Shown: positions 10,200 to 21,910, counted from the first letter of the stretch. The stretch: DNA of 39,996 nucleotides from Vulcanimicrobiota bacterium (GCA_027315245.1 DAHUYK010000156.1:1-39996); one strand, 5' to 3'. The notes: generated by a model from the sequence alone, not told the origin. Program-made: numbers and translations.

Positions 10200-10688
10200 T
10201 TACGCCTGCGCGCCCGCTGCGGCGGCCGCCGCGCGCTTGCGAGCTCGTGAAATCGGGCGCCGCGGCTGCTTGGCAGCGGCGGCAACGGCTGCTCCAGGAC
10301 GTGCGCGCCGGGTGCGCGCGGGTGGCTGCTCGCTCACGACCACCGTGACATGCGAGAGGCGCTTGCGCTTGAAGTATGCGCGGCCTTGAGCACGCGGATC
10401 CAACCGCTTCGTGAAGCGGCCGCCGGGCCCCCCGTCGACGGTAATGCGTGCGATGTAGAGAGCGTCGGCGTCCATGTTGTGGTTGGCGCCGGCGTTCGCC
10501 GTTGCGCTACGGACCAAACGCTCGATCGGCTCGGAGGCGTACACCCCCGAGAACTTCAAGAGAACGAGCGCTTCGCGAACGCTCTTGCCGCGAATCGCAT
10601 CCGCTACACGACGCAGCTTACGCGGCGCCATGCGGACGAACCGCAGGTGCGCAACGGCTCGCGGAGCGGCTTGCACGCTCTCGGTCAC
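10200..10688 (-). CDS. rplV: 50S ribosomal protein L22 with Ala/Arg-rich C-terminal extension
   Basis: [30 protein letters not shown]...[24 protein letters not shown]. Confidence 0.96.
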   Translation of the reverse strand: MTESVQAAPRAVAHLRFVRMAPRKLRRVADAIRGKSVREALVLLKFSGVYASEPIERLVRSATANAGANHNMDADALYIARITVDGGPGGRFTKRLDPRAQGRAYFKRKRLSHVTVVVSEQPPARTRRARPGAAVAAAAKQPRRPISRARKRAAAAAAGAQA

Positions 10689-10975
10689 GACGGCGTCGCC
10701 GGCTTCACGGCCGACTTCTCGCCGCTGTGCGCGCGGAACGTACGCGTCGGCGCAAACTCACCGAGCTTGTGCCCAACCATGTTCTCGGTGACGTACACCG
10801 GCACGTGTGCCTTGCCGTTGTGCACCCCGATCGTGTGACCCACCATTGCCGGAACGATCGTCGAGGTGCGGCTCCACGTCCGAATGACGCGGCGCTCGCG
10901 CGTCTCGTTCAGCTTTTCGATCTTTTTGAGCAGATGGTCCGCCACGAACGGACCCTTTTTCAAAGAACGCGACAC
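10685..10975 (-). CDS. rpsS: 30S ribosomal protein S19
   Basis: [24 protein letters not shown]...[49 protein letters not shown]. Confidence 0.98.
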   Translation of the reverse strand: MSRSLKKGPFVADHLLKKIEKLNETRERRVIRTWSRTSTIVPAMVGHTIGVHNGKAHVPVYVTENMVGHKLGEFAPTRTFRAHSGEKSAVKPATPS

Positions 10976-10988
10976 TAAGGAGTTCCCC

Positions 10989-11813
10989 TCACGACTTCCT
11001 CTTGCGAACGATCATCTTTGCGGTGCGCTTGTTGCGCCGCGTCTTTTTGCCCATCGTCATTTGGCCCCACGGCGTCGTCGGCGGCCGTCCCGACGTCGAG
11101 CGCGCCTCGCCGCCGCCGTGCGGATGATCGACGGGGTTCATCGCAATGCCGCGTACGCTCGGCCGCTTGCCGAGATGGCGGGAGCGCCCCGCTTTGCCGA
11201 TGATTTGATTCTCGTGATAGATGTTGCCGAGCTGCCCGATCGTCGCACGGCAATCAACGTGGATCATGCGCACTTCGCCCGACGGCATGCGTACCTGCGA
11301 GTAGATCCCCTCTTTTGCCATGAGCTGTGCGCCGACGCCGGCCGAACGGACGAGCCGGCCGCCCTGCCCAGGACGCAGTTCGATGTTATGGATCACGGTC
11401 CCGACCGGAATGCTCTTGATCGGCAGTGCGTTGCCGGTCTTGATGTCCGCCGCGGAGCCCGACTCGACGAGGTCGCCCACCTGCAGGCCGAGTGGGGCGA
11501 GAATGTAGCGCTTCTCTCCGTCCCGGTAGTGCAATAACGCGATACGCGCGGATCGATTCGGATCGTACTCGATCGTAGCGACCTTCGCGGGAACGCCGTC
11601 CTTGCTGCGCTTGAAGTCTATGAGCCGGTAGAGCTTGCGCGTTCCGCCGCCCTTGTGCCGAACGGTGATGTGCCCGTTGACGTTCCGGCCCGCGTGCTTT
11701 TTGCGGACCTCAACGAGCGATCGCTCGGGCTCGGCCTTGCTCAGCTCCGAGAAGTCGATCGTCGTGATGAAGCGCCGTCCGGGACTCGTAGGACGATATT
11801 TCTTTACTGCCAT
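10989..11813 (-). CDS. rplB: 50S ribosomal protein L2
   Basis: [14 protein letters not shown]...[29 protein letters not shown]. Confidence 0.98.
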   Translation of the reverse strand: MAVKKYRPTSPGRRFITTIDFSELSKAEPERSLVEVRKKHAGRNVNGHITVRHKGGGTRKLYRLIDFKRSKDGVPAKVATIEYDPNRSARIALLHYRDGEKRYILAPLGLQVGDLVESGSAADIKTGNALPIKSIPVGTVIHNIELRPGQGGRLVRSAGVGAQLMAKEGIYSQVRMPSGEVRMIHVDCRATIGQLGNIYHENQIIGKAGRSRHLGKRPSVRGIAMNPVDHPHGGGEARSTSGRPPTTPWGQMTMGKKTRRNKRTAKMIVRKRKS

Positions 11814-11814
11814 G

Positions 11815-12123
11815 TTACTGCTCGAAGTAGTTCACGCCGGCAAGCTCGATTTTCTGGCCACTGCGCAGCGTGACGACGGCCTTCTTGAAGTCGCTTCGCC
11901 GGCCGCTCGTGCGAACGCGGCCACGAGCGAAGCTTCGCGACTTGCCGCGCACGTTGACGGTGTTCACTTTGAGAACGTTTACCTTGAAGACGCTCTCGAT
12001 CGCCTGGCGGATCTGTGTCTTCGTGGCGTCCGGGTGAACGGTAAACGTGTACTGTGACTCGACCGACTTCGCCATCGCCTTCTCGGTGATGCGCGGTGAG
12101 AGAATGACGTCGCGGGCTTCCAT
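11815..12123 (-). CDS. rplW: 50S ribosomal protein L23
   Basis: [51 protein letters not shown]. Confidence 0.97.
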   Translation of the reverse strand: MEARDVILSPRITEKAMAKSVESQYTFTVHPDATKTQIRQAIESVFKVNVLKVNTVNVRGKSRSFARGRVRTSGRRSDFKKAVVTLRSGQKIELAGVNYFEQ

Positions 12124-12770
12124 TAAATTTCCATCGTCAGGCGGGCGACGATCGCGTCGTACGCTGCCGTCGTGAGCAAAAGCCGCTCAAAGCGAAGGAC
12201 GTCTTTGACGTCGAGTGCCCCGTCATGGGTGACGCCGACGCGACGCACGTTTTGCGCGCATCGAACGATGGCGCCTGCACTAGCTTCCCCTCGCGCGTGC
12301 ACGACGAGCGTGGACGGCGCTCTCTTCGCGGATTTGCGGTCTCCGAAGACGAGGCGGACGATATCCGCGGTCTTGCCCAGCGTAAGGCTCTGCGCATCGA
12401 TGAGCGTCACGGCGTCGCTGCCAAAGCGCTCTGCGAGTGCCGCGACGAACGCAGCGCGACGTTCCTTCTTGTTCAGATCCTCAGCGTAGCTGCGCGGCTG
12501 CGGTCCGAAGACCACGCCGCCGTGGCGCCACTGCGGTGAACGAATCGAGCCTTGACGCGCGCGCCCCGTGCCCTTCTGCCGCCATGGTTTCTTGCCGCCG
12601 CCTGCGATCTCGTCACGCTTCTTCGTTGAAGCGGTTCCCGCGCGTGCGTTCGCGAACTCACGATGCACGGCGCGGAAGATCACGTGCCGCTTCTCGCCGG
12701 CCTGGGCGAATAGTTCGGGAAGCTCCGCCTGACGCAACACCGCGCCGCTCGCGTCGATCACGTCGGGCAT
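12123..12770 (-). CDS. rplD: 50S ribosomal protein L4
   Basis: AGTASTKKRDEIAGGGKKPWRQKGTGRARQGSIRSPQWRHGGVVFGP. Confidence 0.98.
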   Translation of the reverse strand: MPDVIDASGAVLRQAELPELFAQAGEKRHVIFRAVHREFANARAGTASTKKRDEIAGGGKKPWRQKGTGRARQGSIRSPQWRHGGVVFGPQPRSYAEDLNKKERRAAFVAALAERFGSDAVTLIDAQSLTLGKTADIVRLVFGDRKSAKRAPSTLVVHARGEASAGAIVRCAQNVRRVGVTHDGALDVKDVLRFERLLLTTAAYDAIVARLTMEI

Positions 12771-13417
12771 TACGCCGTCGCTCCCGCAGGCTTCGCCTTG
12801 CTCTTCGCGCTCGAGCGCACGACGACGAACCCGTTCTTCGCGCCAGGGACCGGTCCGCGAACGAGGAGGAGATTGCGCTCGGCGTCCGCCCGCACGACCT
12901 CGAGGTTCCGATGCGTCGTGCTGTCGACGCCATAGTGTCCCGGCCGCCGGCTTCCTCGCGTCGTTCGGCCTGCGTTCGTATCGCCGTTCGACGCAGGCTG
13001 GCGATGGATCATCGACCCGTGACTCGCACCGCCTCCGCTGAAGTTATGGCGTTTGATGCCACCGGAGAAGCCATGCCCTTTGGAAACGCCGATGACGTCG
13101 ACGCGGTCGCCCGGTGCGAAGGCTGAAACCGTGATCGTTTGGCCGACCTCGATGCCGTCGATGTCGTCGCGGAACTCGCGCACGAAGCGCGGCGCCTCGA
13201 CGCCCTGCTTCTTATAATGTCCTGCCAGCGCTTTCGTGAGCCGGCGACGCTTGGCCGAGTCGAAGCCGAGTGCGACGGCGTCGTAGCCGTTGCTCTCTTT
13301 CGTTCTGCGCTCCACGACCGTGCAGGGACCCGCCGCAATAACCGTGACGGGGACAAAGCGACCGTCCTCGGTGAAGTAGCTGGTCATCCCTACCTTGCGG
13401 CCAAGGATGTTTTTCAT
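12770..13417 (-). CDS. rplC: 50S ribosomal protein L3
   Basis: MKNILGRKVGMTSYFTEDGRFVPVTVIAAGPC...VIGVSKGHGFSGGIKRHNFSGG. Confidence 0.98.
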   Translation of the reverse strand: MKNILGRKVGMTSYFTEDGRFVPVTVIAAGPCTVVERRTKESNGYDAVALGFDSAKRRRLTKALAGHYKKQGVEAPRFVREFRDDIDGIEVGQTITVSAFAPGDRVDVIGVSKGHGFSGGIKRHNFSGGGASHGSMIHRQPASNGDTNAGRTTRGSRRPGHYGVDSTTHRNLEVVRADAERNLLLVRGPVPGAKNGFVVVRSSAKSKAKPAGATA

Positions 13418-13511
13418 CGATCTCCTTCGACTAGGCTCTGGGGCTCTGGTCTGGCTTGATACACACGCAGCCTGGCGTATTGCCTGCGCCGCGCCGGACT
13501 ACAACCACGGC

Positions 13512-13540
13512 ACTATATCAGGGCTGCTTCCTCGCGTCAA
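13512..13540 (-). promoter_or_regulatory. Putative sigma70 promoter for rplC and downstream S10/spc genes
   Basis: Minus strand TTGACG (13535-13540), 17-nt spacer, TATAGT (13512-13517), preceded by TG (extended -10). Confidence 0.75.
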
Positions 13541-13541
13541 G

Positions 13542-13565
13542 GCGGCGCGTTTCGCGGCGCGTTTC
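13542..13565 (-). repeat. Perfect 12-bp tandem direct repeat just upstream of the rplC promoter
   Basis: gcggcgcgtttc x2 at 13542-13553 and 13554-13565. Confidence 0.9.
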
Positions 13566-13578
13566 GCCTCGCGGGGCC

Positions 13579-14739
13579 TTACGTGAACGCCGCCAGTCCG
13601 GTGATGGCGTGCCCTAGAACGAGCGTGTGGATCTCACTCGTCCCTTCGTACGTGGAAACGGACTCCAGATTGGCCATGTGGCGCATGACGGGGTACTCGA
13701 GCGTTACGCCGTTCGCCCCGAGAAGCGCGCGCGCCGATCGAGCGATGTCGAGCGCGGATTGCACGTTGTTGAGCTTGCCAAAGCTGATGTGAGGCGACTG
13801 GAGGCGCCCGTCATCTTTCATTCGGCCCAAGTGTAAGGCGAGCAGCGTGCCCTTTTGGAGTTCGAGGAGCATGGCAACGAGGCGTGCTTGGACGAGCTGG
13901 AACCCGCCGATCGGCCGGTCGAACTGCTCGCGGCTCTTGGCGTACTCGAGCGCGGCGGCATAGCACGAACGAGCTGCGCCCATCGCTCCCCAGACGATGC
14001 CGTAGCGGGCTTCGTCGAGGACGCGCAGCGGAGCACGCAGACCGCGAGCCTCCGGAAGCAACGCATCTGCCGGCAAGCGGCAGTCATCGAAGACGAGTTC
14101 GCTCGTCGTGCTCGCGCGCAAAGAAAGTTTGCGATCGATGTCGCGTGTCGTAAAGCCGCGCGTTCCTCGAGGTACGAGAAAGCCGCGAACGTCGTCGGCG
14201 GTCTGCGCCCAGACGACCGCGACGTCGGCCAGAGAGCCGTTCGTGATCCACATCTTCGTTCCACGCAGAATCCAATCGTCGCCGTCCCGCCGCGCCGCAG
14301 CCCGCATGCCTGCCGGATTGCTGCCGAAGTCGGGTTCGGTGAGCCCGAAACAGCCGATACGCTCGCCGCGCGCCATGGGTGCAAGCCATGTCGAGCGCTG
14401 CTCCTCGCTGCCGAACCGGTGGATCGCGTACATCGCAAGCGATCCTTGGACCGATGCGAAACTGCGCACACCGGTGTCGCCCGCTTCGAGCTCCAAGCAC
14501 GCAAGGCCGTACGCCACCGCACTTGCCCCGGCACACTCGTAACCGGAGAGGTGCATGCCGAGCACGCCCAGCTTTCCCAGTTCCCGCGCGAGTTCACGCG
14601 GAAACGTTCCCTCTTCGAACCATCGCGCGACGTTCGGAAGCACCCGCGCATCGACGAACGCACGTACCTGCGAGCGAACGAGCTTCTCTTCAGCGGTGAG
14701 CAGCGCGTCGATAGCGAGAAAATCCAGCGGATCGATCAC
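13579..14739 (-). CDS. Acyl-CoA dehydrogenase, glutaryl-CoA dehydrogenase-like
   Basis: GCFGLTEPDFGSNPAGM, GTKMWITNG, ARYGIVWGAMGAA, MANLESVSTYEGTSEIHTLVLGHAITG. Confidence 0.92.
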   Translation of the reverse strand: MIDPLDFLAIDALLTAEEKLVRSQVRAFVDARVLPNVARWFEEGTFPRELARELGKLGVLGMHLSGYECAGASAVAYGLACLELEAGDTGVRSFASVQGSLAMYAIHRFGSEEQRSTWLAPMARGERIGCFGLTEPDFGSNPAGMRAAARRDGDDWILRGTKMWITNGSLADVAVVWAQTADDVRGFLVPRGTRGFTTRDIDRKLSLRASTTSELVFDDCRLPADALLPEARGLRAPLRVLDEARYGIVWGAMGAARSCYAAALEYAKSREQFDRPIGGFQLVQARLVAMLLELQKGTLLALHLGRMKDDGRLQSPHISFGKLNNVQSALDIARSARALLGANGVTLEYPVMRHMANLESVSTYEGTSEIHTLVLGHAITGLAAFT

Positions 14740-14767
14740 CGCGTCTCCTACGAGCGAGTTAGGGACA

Positions 14768-15754
14768 CTAGCGGTTGACGAAACTCATGTCGGGATAGCG
14801 TGCACCGCTCGCTGCGTCCGGCGGAAAGACGGCGTCCAGCTCCTGCAAGTCGTCGGCGGAAAGGCGCACCTCGAGAGCACCGAGATTCTCACGCAGATAG
14901 GGTACGCGCTTCGTTCCAGGGATCGGGACGACGTCGTCCCCTTGCGTGAGCAACCACGCAAGAGCGAGCTGTGAGGGCTCGCAGCGCAGGCGTTTGGCCA
15001 TCGCCTCCACCTCGCGCACGAGCCGCAGATTCTTTTCGAAGTTCTCTGCGGCGAAGCGGGGCGAGTTCTTGCGGAAATCGCCGGATCCAAAATCGGCCGG
15101 GCTTTTGATGGCGCCGGTGAGGAAGCCACGCCCAAGCGGACTGTACGCAACGATCCCGATGTCGAGATCCCGCGCGGTCGCAAGCTGATCGTTCTCCTCG
15201 AGATCGCGCGACCAGAGCGACCATTCGTTCTGCAGCGCGCTCACGGGATGCACGGCGTGTGCCCGCCGCACGTTCTGCGCACTGGCCTCGGAGAGACCGA
15301 TGAAGCGCACTTTCCCCGCGACGACGAGTTCCGCCATGGCGCCGGTCGTCTCTTCGATGGGCACGTCCGTGTCGACCCGATGCTGGTAGTAGAGGTCGAT
15401 ACACTCGATCCCCAGCCGGCGCAGCGATGCGTCGCACGCGGAACGGACGTACTCCGGCCTCCCACTGATGCGACGCTCACCCGGCCGCTGCGGATCGCGC
15501 ACGAAGCCGAACTTCGTCGCGAGGATCGCCTCGCCACGGCGATTACGCATCGCCTTGCCCACGAGCCGTTCGTTGTCGCCGTATCCGTACATGTCGGCCG
15601 TGTCGAACAGCGTGACGCCCGCGTCGAGCGCTTCGTGGATCGTCCTGATCGACTCCGATTCCTCACCGAAGCCGTAAAACTCTGACATCCCCATACATCC
15701 GAGGCCGAGCGCGGAGACGACGAGTCCTTGCGAGCCGAGCTTTCTTTGTTTCAC
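14768..15754 (-). CDS. Aldo/keto reductase
   Basis: [67 protein letters not shown]. Confidence 0.95.
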   Translation of the reverse strand: MKQRKLGSQGLVVSALGLGCMGMSEFYGFGEESESIRTIHEALDAGVTLFDTADMYGYGDNERLVGKAMRNRRGEAILATKFGFVRDPQRPGERRISGRPEYVRSACDASLRRLGIECIDLYYQHRVDTDVPIEETTGAMAELVVAGKVRFIGLSEASAQNVRRAHAVHPVSALQNEWSLWSRDLEENDQLATARDLDIGIVAYSPLGRGFLTGAIKSPADFGSGDFRKNSPRFAAENFEKNLRLVREVEAMAKRLRCEPSQLALAWLLTQGDDVVPIPGTKRVPYLRENLGALEVRLSADDLQELDAVFPPDAASGARYPDMSFVNR

Positions 15755-15769
15755 GTGGAGCCTAGGAAC

Positions 15770-16195
15770 CTAGCGCCGCAAGACGCGGTTGATCTTATCG
15801 AACAGCGCTTCGGTCGAGCGTTCGAACTGGTCCTCGAAGCGGCGCCACAGCAGCCTGCCGTCGGTATCGGAGAGGGTACCTTCGATCCGGTACTCGAGCG
15901 TCGTCGTCTTGCCTTCGGTGTTGAGGTAGAACCCGTGCCGTCCCTCGACGCCATCGTTGAGGATGCGCCAGACGATGCGTTCCTCCGGTACGATCTCTGC
16001 AAGAACCCCGTGAATGCCGAGATGCCACTCCTCGGTCTTCCCGACGGTCATCGGGCCCGGCGAACGCATGAAGGGCTGCGACGCGAAGGGCCATATCTGG
16101 TCGGCGGACGTTCCCATCTCTTCCAGTAAGTGGAAGATGCGGCGCTTCGTGCCGGTGAACGTCCGAGGCCTCGACTCGCGCAGATCGATGGGCAT
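15770..16195 (-). CDS. SRPBCC/START-like domain protein (polyketide cyclase-type fold)
   Basis: Length and WHLGIHGVLAEIVPEERIVWRI...TTTLEYRIEGTLS pattern; family-level call only. Confidence 0.55.
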   Translation of the reverse strand: MPIDLRESRPRTFTGTKRRIFHLLEEMGTSADQIWPFASQPFMRSPGPMTVGKTEEWHLGIHGVLAEIVPEERIVWRILNDGVEGRHGFYLNTEGKTTTLEYRIEGTLSDTDGRLLWRRFEDQFERSTEALFDKINRVLRR

Positions 16196-16261
16196 AGCGA
16201 GCGGGTTCGCGGCCTGCCGCCATTGTCATCCCAAGCGTCGCCGGGCGAGGGCCGCCGAAAA

Positions 16262-16570
16262 CTACGCCTTGAGTTCGATGTCGACGCCTGCTGGCAGATC
16301 CAAGTGCATGAGCGCGTCCATCGTCTTCGGCGACGCCTGCAGGATGTCGATGAGGCGTTTATGCGTGCGCATCTCGAAGTGCTCTCGCGACTTCTTGTCG
16401 TTGTTCGTCGAACGCTGCACGCAGAAGCGATTGATCTCCGTCGGCAGTGGCACGGGACCGCTCACGAACGCCCCGGTGCGCTTCGCCGTCTCGACGATGC
16501 GCTCGGCTGACTGATCGAGCACGCGATGATCGTACGCCTTGAGGCGAATGCGAATCTTCTGCTTAGCCAC
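16262..16570 (-). CDS. rpsJ: 30S ribosomal protein S10
   Basis: [45 protein letters not shown]. Confidence 0.98.
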   Translation of the reverse strand: MAKQKIRIRLKAYDHRVLDQSAERIVETAKRTGAFVSGPVPLPTEINRFCVQRSTNNDKKSREHFEMRTHKRLIDILQASPKTMDALMHLDLPAGVDIELKA

Positions 16571-16600
16571 GATCTAACAATCTTCTTCCAACCATGATTG

Positions 16601-16757
16601 GTGACGCGAGGGCGAGGTCGGTCGAGTCGAGGAAGTTCGGACCGACGAGCGGAGACACGGACGTCGGGAGCGAGGAGGCCGAGCAGCAGGAGCGAGCCAT
16701 GGACGGCGAGCGACGAGCGGTTCCAAGACTCGATTGACCTCGACCCGGCCGCGTCAC
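16601..16757. other. Long imperfect inverted-repeat structure in the tuf-rpsJ spacer (rpsJ leader element, strand-ambiguous ncRNA, or MITE-like element)
   Basis: GTGACGCG(16601)/CGCGTCAC(16750), GAGGTC/GACCTC, GGTCGAGTC/GACTCGATT, GGAA/TTCC, inner CCGACG/CGTCGG. Confidence 0.7.
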
Positions 16758-16758
16758 A

Positions 16759-17958
<1,200 letters not shown>

Positions 17959-17982
17959 GTACGTCCTTTCTCGTTATCTAGG

Positions 17983-20085
17983 TTATGCCGCTGAACTTGG
18001 TTTCTTTTGACCGGACTTCGCGATGATCTCCTCGGTCACGGACTTCGGCGCCTGCTCGTAGTGCGAGAACTCCATCGTGTACGTCGCGCGTCCTTGCGTC
18101 GCCGAACGCATATCCGTCGCGTAGCCGAACATCTCCGAAAGCGGCACGTTCGCCGTGATCACCTGGGCCCCGCCTGGAGCGTCCTCCGTCGTCTGGATCA
18201 TTCCGCGACGGCGGTTGAGGTCACCCGTAATGTTGCCCATGAAGTCCTTGGGCGTCGTCACCTCGACCTTCATGATCGGCTCGAGCAGGACGGGCCCCGC
18301 CGCGCGGTTTGCTTCCTTGAACGCCATCGACGCCGCGATGTGGTACGCGACCTCGGAGGAGTCGACCTCATGGTACGACCCGTCGACGGCCGAGGCCTTG
18401 AAATCGAGCACCGGATAGCCCGCAAGGCAGCCGCTCATCGAGGCCTCGGCTATGCCTTCCCGGACCGCCTTTTGGTACTCCTTCGGAATCGAACCGCCGA
18501 CGATCTTCCACTCGAACACGAAACCGGTCCCGGCCGGTTGCGGCTCGACGACGAGCGTCACATCGCCGTATTGGCCTTTTCCGCCGGTCTGACGGATGAA
18601 CTTCCCGCGCTTTTCGACCTGCTTCGTGATCGCTTCTTTGTACGCAACCTGCGGCTTGCCGACGTTCGCTTCGACCTTGAACTCGCGGCGCAGCCGGTCG
18701 AGGATGATCTCGAGATGCAGCTCGCCCATGCCCGAGATGATGGTCTGTTGGGTTTCCTCGTCGGTCCGCATGCGGAAGGTCGGGTCTTCCTGAGCAAGGC
18801 GCGTCAGCGCCGTGCCGAGCTTGTCTTGGTCAATCTTCGACTTCGGCTCGATGGCCTGGGAGATGACCGGCTCCGGGAACGTGATCGACTCTAGCGCGAT
18901 CGGGGCCTTTTCCTCGCAGAGCGTGTCGCCGGTGCGCGTATCGGAGAGCCCGACGGCCGCCGCAATGTCGCCCGCGCCGATCGAATCGATGTCTTCGCGG
19001 TGGTTCGCATGCATCCGCAGGATGCGGCCGATGCGTTCTTTGCGGCCCGAGCGCGAGTTCAGCAGATAACTGCCCTTGTTCAGCGTGCCGGAATAGACGC
19101 GGAAGTAGGTGAGATTGCCGTACGGGTCGGTCGCGATCTTAAACGCGAGAGCCGCAAACGGCTCGCCGTCGTCGGGCTTGCGGGTCACCTCGGCGCCGAT
19201 CTTGGGATCCTTGCCCACGATCGGGCGCGCTTCGAGCGGTGATGGCAGATAATCGACGATCGCGTCGAGCAGCGGCTGAACGCCTTTATTTTTGAATGCC
19301 GAGCCGCAGAGCATCGGGAGCACGGTTCCCTCGATCGTCGCCTTGCGCAGCGCGGCTTTCATACGGTCCACAGGCAGCTCTTTGCCTTCGAAGAACATCT
19401 CGAGCAGCTCATCGTCCTGCTCGGCGATCGCCTCGACGAGCTCGCGGCGATACCGCTCCGCGAGATTGCGCAGATCGCCAGGCTCGACGGGGGCCTCGGC
19501 AATCTGCGTGCCGAGATCGTCCGAGTAGGCAATCTTCTTCATCGTGAAAAGGTCGACGACGCCCTTGAACGCGTCCTCTCCTCCGATCGGCACCTGCACC
19601 GGAACGGCGCGCGCTCCGAGCCGCTCGCGAATCTTCGCGACGACGTTGAAGAAATCGGCACCCATGCGGTCCATCTTGTTGACGAAGATGATGCGCGGAA
19701 CGCGGTACTTATTCGCTTGCCGCCACACGGTCTCCGATTGCGGCTGCACGGCCGCAACGGAATCGAAGATTGCAACGAGCCCGTCGAGAACGCGGAGCGA
19801 GCGTTCCACCTCGACCGTGAAGTCGACGTGCCCCGGCGTATCGATGATGTTGACGCGCGTGTCGCGCCAGACGCACGCCGTCGCGGCAGAGGTAATCGTG
19901 ATGCCGCGTTCCTGCTCCTGAACCATCCAGTCCATGGTGGCAGCGCCGTCGTGAACCTCGCCCAGCTTGTGGACGCGTCCGGTGTAGAAGAGAATGCGTT
20001 CCGTGCACGTCGTCTTGCCGGCATCGATATGCGCCGCGATACCGATGTTACGCGTGCGTTCGAGCGGGAAATCCCGTGTTGCCAT
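17983..20085 (-). CDS. fusA: Elongation factor G
   Basis: [48 protein letters not shown]. Confidence 0.99.
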   Translation of the reverse strand: MATRDFPLERTRNIGIAAHIDAGKTTCTERILFYTGRVHKLGEVHDGAATMDWMVQEQERGITITSAATACVWRDTRVNIIDTPGHVDFTVEVERSLRVLDGLVAIFDSVAAVQPQSETVWRQANKYRVPRIIFVNKMDRMGADFFNVVAKIRERLGARAVPVQVPIGGEDAFKGVVDLFTMKKIAYSDDLGTQIAEAPVEPGDLRNLAERYRRELVEAIAEQDDELLEMFFEGKELPVDRMKAALRKATIEGTVLPMLCGSAFKNKGVQPLLDAIVDYLPSPLEARPIVGKDPKIGAEVTRKPDDGEPFAALAFKIATDPYGNLTYFRVYSGTLNKGSYLLNSRSGRKERIGRILRMHANHREDIDSIGAGDIAAAVGLSDTRTGDTLCEEKAPIALESITFPEPVISQAIEPKSKIDQDKLGTALTRLAQEDPTFRMRTDEETQQTIISGMGELHLEIILDRLRREFKVEANVGKPQVAYKEAITKQVEKRGKFIRQTGGKGQYGDVTLVVEPQPAGTGFVFEWKIVGGSIPKEYQKAVREGIAEASMSGCLAGYPVLDFKASAVDGSYHEVDSSEVAYHIAASMAFKEANRAAGPVLLEPIMKVEVTTPKDFMGNITGDLNRRRGMIQTTEDAPGGAQVITANVPLSEMFGYATDMRSATQGRATYTMEFSHYEQAPKSVTEEIIAKSGQKKPSSAA

Positions 20086-20105
20086 GATCTACGTGCTGCC
20101 GCTGA

Positions 20106-20576
20106 TTACCAGCGGTAATGTGCGAAGGCTTTGTTCGCTTCGGCCATCTTGTGCGTGTCGTCGCGCTTTTTGATGGTCGCTCCGGTGTTGTTGGCTGCGT
20201 CGAGCAGCTCGCTCGCGAGCTTCTCCTCCATGGAGCGGCCTCCGCGAGAGCGCGCAAAACCGATGATCCATCGCATCGCCATCGCAGGACGTCGATCGGG
20301 TCGAACCTCCATCGGCACCTGGTAGGTGGCACCGCCGACGCGGCGCGGCCGTACCTCGACCAAAGGCATCGCGTTCGAAAGGGCCTGCTGGAAGACTTCG
20401 TACGCGTCGCGACCCGTCTTCTCGGCGACGATGTCCAGGGCGCCGTACGTGATGCGCTCAGCAGTCGACTTCTTGCCCCGCAGCATGATCTTATTAATGA
20501 AGCGCGCGAGAATACGCGAGTTGTATCGCGGATCCGGAAGGATCTGACGCTTGGGCGCGGGGCCCTTACGAGGCAT
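20106..20576 (-). CDS. rpsG: 30S ribosomal protein S7
   Basis: [40 protein letters not shown]...[16 protein letters not shown]. Confidence 0.98.
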   Translation of the reverse strand: MPRKGPAPKRQILPDPRYNSRILARFINKIMLRGKKSTAERITYGALDIVAEKTGRDAYEVFQQALSNAMPLVEVRPRRVGGATYQVPMEVRPDRRPAMAMRWIIGFARSRGGRSMEEKLASELLDAANNTGATIKKRDDTHKMAEANKAFAHYRW

Positions 20577-21016
20577 TACTTCTTCTTCTCGCGCTTCGCA
20601 CCGTACTTGGAGCGGCCTTGCTTACGATTCGCCGTCCCTGCAGTGTCGAGCGTTCCGCGGATGATGTGATACCGGACGCCAGGCAGATCTTTGACACGGC
20701 CGCCGCGCACGAGCACGACCGAGTGCTCCTGCAGGTTATGACCGATCCCGGGGATGTACGCGGTGACCTCCTCACCGTTGGTGAGGCGAACGCGGGCGAC
20801 CTTACGAAGGGCGGAGTTCGGTTTCTTCGGCGTCACGGTCTTCACTTGCGTGCAGACGCCTCGCCGCTGCGGATTGCCTTGGACCTCGAAGCTGCGCGTG
20901 GGCAAGTCAGGATGACCCGGCTTAGGCCCCGTGAGGATCACACGGAAGGCGCGGGTTTTGACCTTGCGCTCGGTCTTCTCGCGACCGGCTCGGACTAACT
21001 GATTGATCGTCGGCAA
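20576..21016 (-). CDS. rpsL: 30S ribosomal protein S12 (TTG start) with N-terminal insertion
   Basis: [14 protein letters not shown]...[49 protein letters not shown]. Confidence 0.97.
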   Translation of the reverse strand: MPTINQLVRAGREKTERKVKTRAFRVILTGPKPGHPDLPTRSFEVQGNPQRRGVCTQVKTVTPKKPNSALRKVARVRLTNGEEVTAYIPGIGHNLQEHSVVLVRGGRVKDLPGVRYHIIRGTLDTAGTANRKQGRSKYGAKREKKK

Positions 21017-21070
21017 ATTTGGCTCACACAGGAGTAGGGCCGCACCTGCGCGGGCCCTTAGAACCTCGGC

Positions 21071-21099
21071 AGTATATCAAGGGGCACCGCGCCCGTCAA
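21071..21099 (-). promoter_or_regulatory. Putative sigma70 promoter for the str operon
   Basis: Minus strand TTGACG (21094-21099), 17-nt spacer, TATACT (21071-21076), TG extended -10. Confidence 0.75.
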
Positions 21100-21153
21100 C
21101 GGCTCAGCATGACGCGGGCGGTCGCTCGCTACTGCCGGTTGAAAACCATCGCG

Positions 21154-21906
21154 TCAGTTGCCTAGCCGCCTGCACGCCGCAAGAATGGATTGCGCGAGGG
21201 CCGTTCCTTCGGCTTTCACCTCGAGCACGTTCTCGGCGAGGATCTCGTCCCACAGCGCTTGGGGGGAACGGCTAAGGCGCAAGAGCTCGCGTGCCGCCGG
21301 ACCGCAGTATTGTTCGTAGTCGTCGCCGATCTCTCGAATTCGCCGGGCCGCGAGTCGCGCGGCGAGCTGCGGCACATGCGACGTCACCGCGACGATGCGG
21401 TCGTGCCTCGCGCCGTCACATGGAAAAGCGTCGGCTCCCATCCTCGAAATGAACGCGCGCAAACGCGCATCCAGCTTTTCGTCACCGCTTGGAACGTAGG
21501 CCCAACGACGACCGGCGAACAGATCCGCTCGTGCCGCTTGCGGCCCGCTCCCTTCGCTCCCGGCGAGCGGATGCGACGCAACGAAGTTGCCGACGCCCGT
21601 CGCCGATTCGACGACCACTCGCTTCACCGAGGCGACGTCGAGAAGCACGTCCCACGCGGGCGCTCGGCCACGCAGCGCGGTGAGTTCCTCGCAGGTCGCA
21701 CGCGGCGGAGTCGCTATGACGACAACGTCGCACTCCCGGTAGAGCCGCTCGCGCTCGACGGTTTCGTCAATTGCGCCGAGCGCAAGCGCGGCTGCTGCGG
21801 CGTTCTCATCTGCGTCGAAGCCGAGCACGCGCGTGCCGTCGTGCCGCGCGCGCAGACCGATGGACGCCCCGATGAGGCCGGTGCCGACGATGCCGAGCAC
21901 GCGCAC
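21154..21906 (-). CDS. tyrA: Prephenate dehydrogenase (TyrA family)
   Basis: VLGIVGTGLIGASIGLRAR, DVASVKRVVVE, SHPLAGSEGSGPQAARADLFAGRRW. Confidence 0.93.
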   Translation of the reverse strand: MRVLGIVGTGLIGASIGLRARHDGTRVLGFDADENAAAAALALGAIDETVERERLYRECDVVVIATPPRATCEELTALRGRAPAWDVLLDVASVKRVVVESATGVGNFVASHPLAGSEGSGPQAARADLFAGRRWAYVPSGDEKLDARLRAFISRMGADAFPCDGARHDRIVAVTSHVPQLAARLAARRIREIGDDYEQYCGPAARELLRLSRSPQALWDEILAENVLEVKAEGTALAQSILAACRRLGN

Positions 21907-21910
21907 CGGT

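Noticed and set aside
9226-10389. 387-aa plus-strand ORF antisense to rpsC/rplV
   Set aside because: Arg/His/Ala-rich mirror of highly conserved minus-strand ribosomal genes, typical of high-GC shadow ORFs; no recognisable domain.
18007-18894. 295-aa plus-strand ORF antisense to fusA
   Set aside because: Arg/Leu/Asp-rich antisense translation of fusA; no independent coding support.
21000-21075. GGGCC...GGCCC hairpin in the str leader as an attenuator
   Set aside because: Short 5-bp GC stem in GC-rich DNA with no U-tract; not enough to call.
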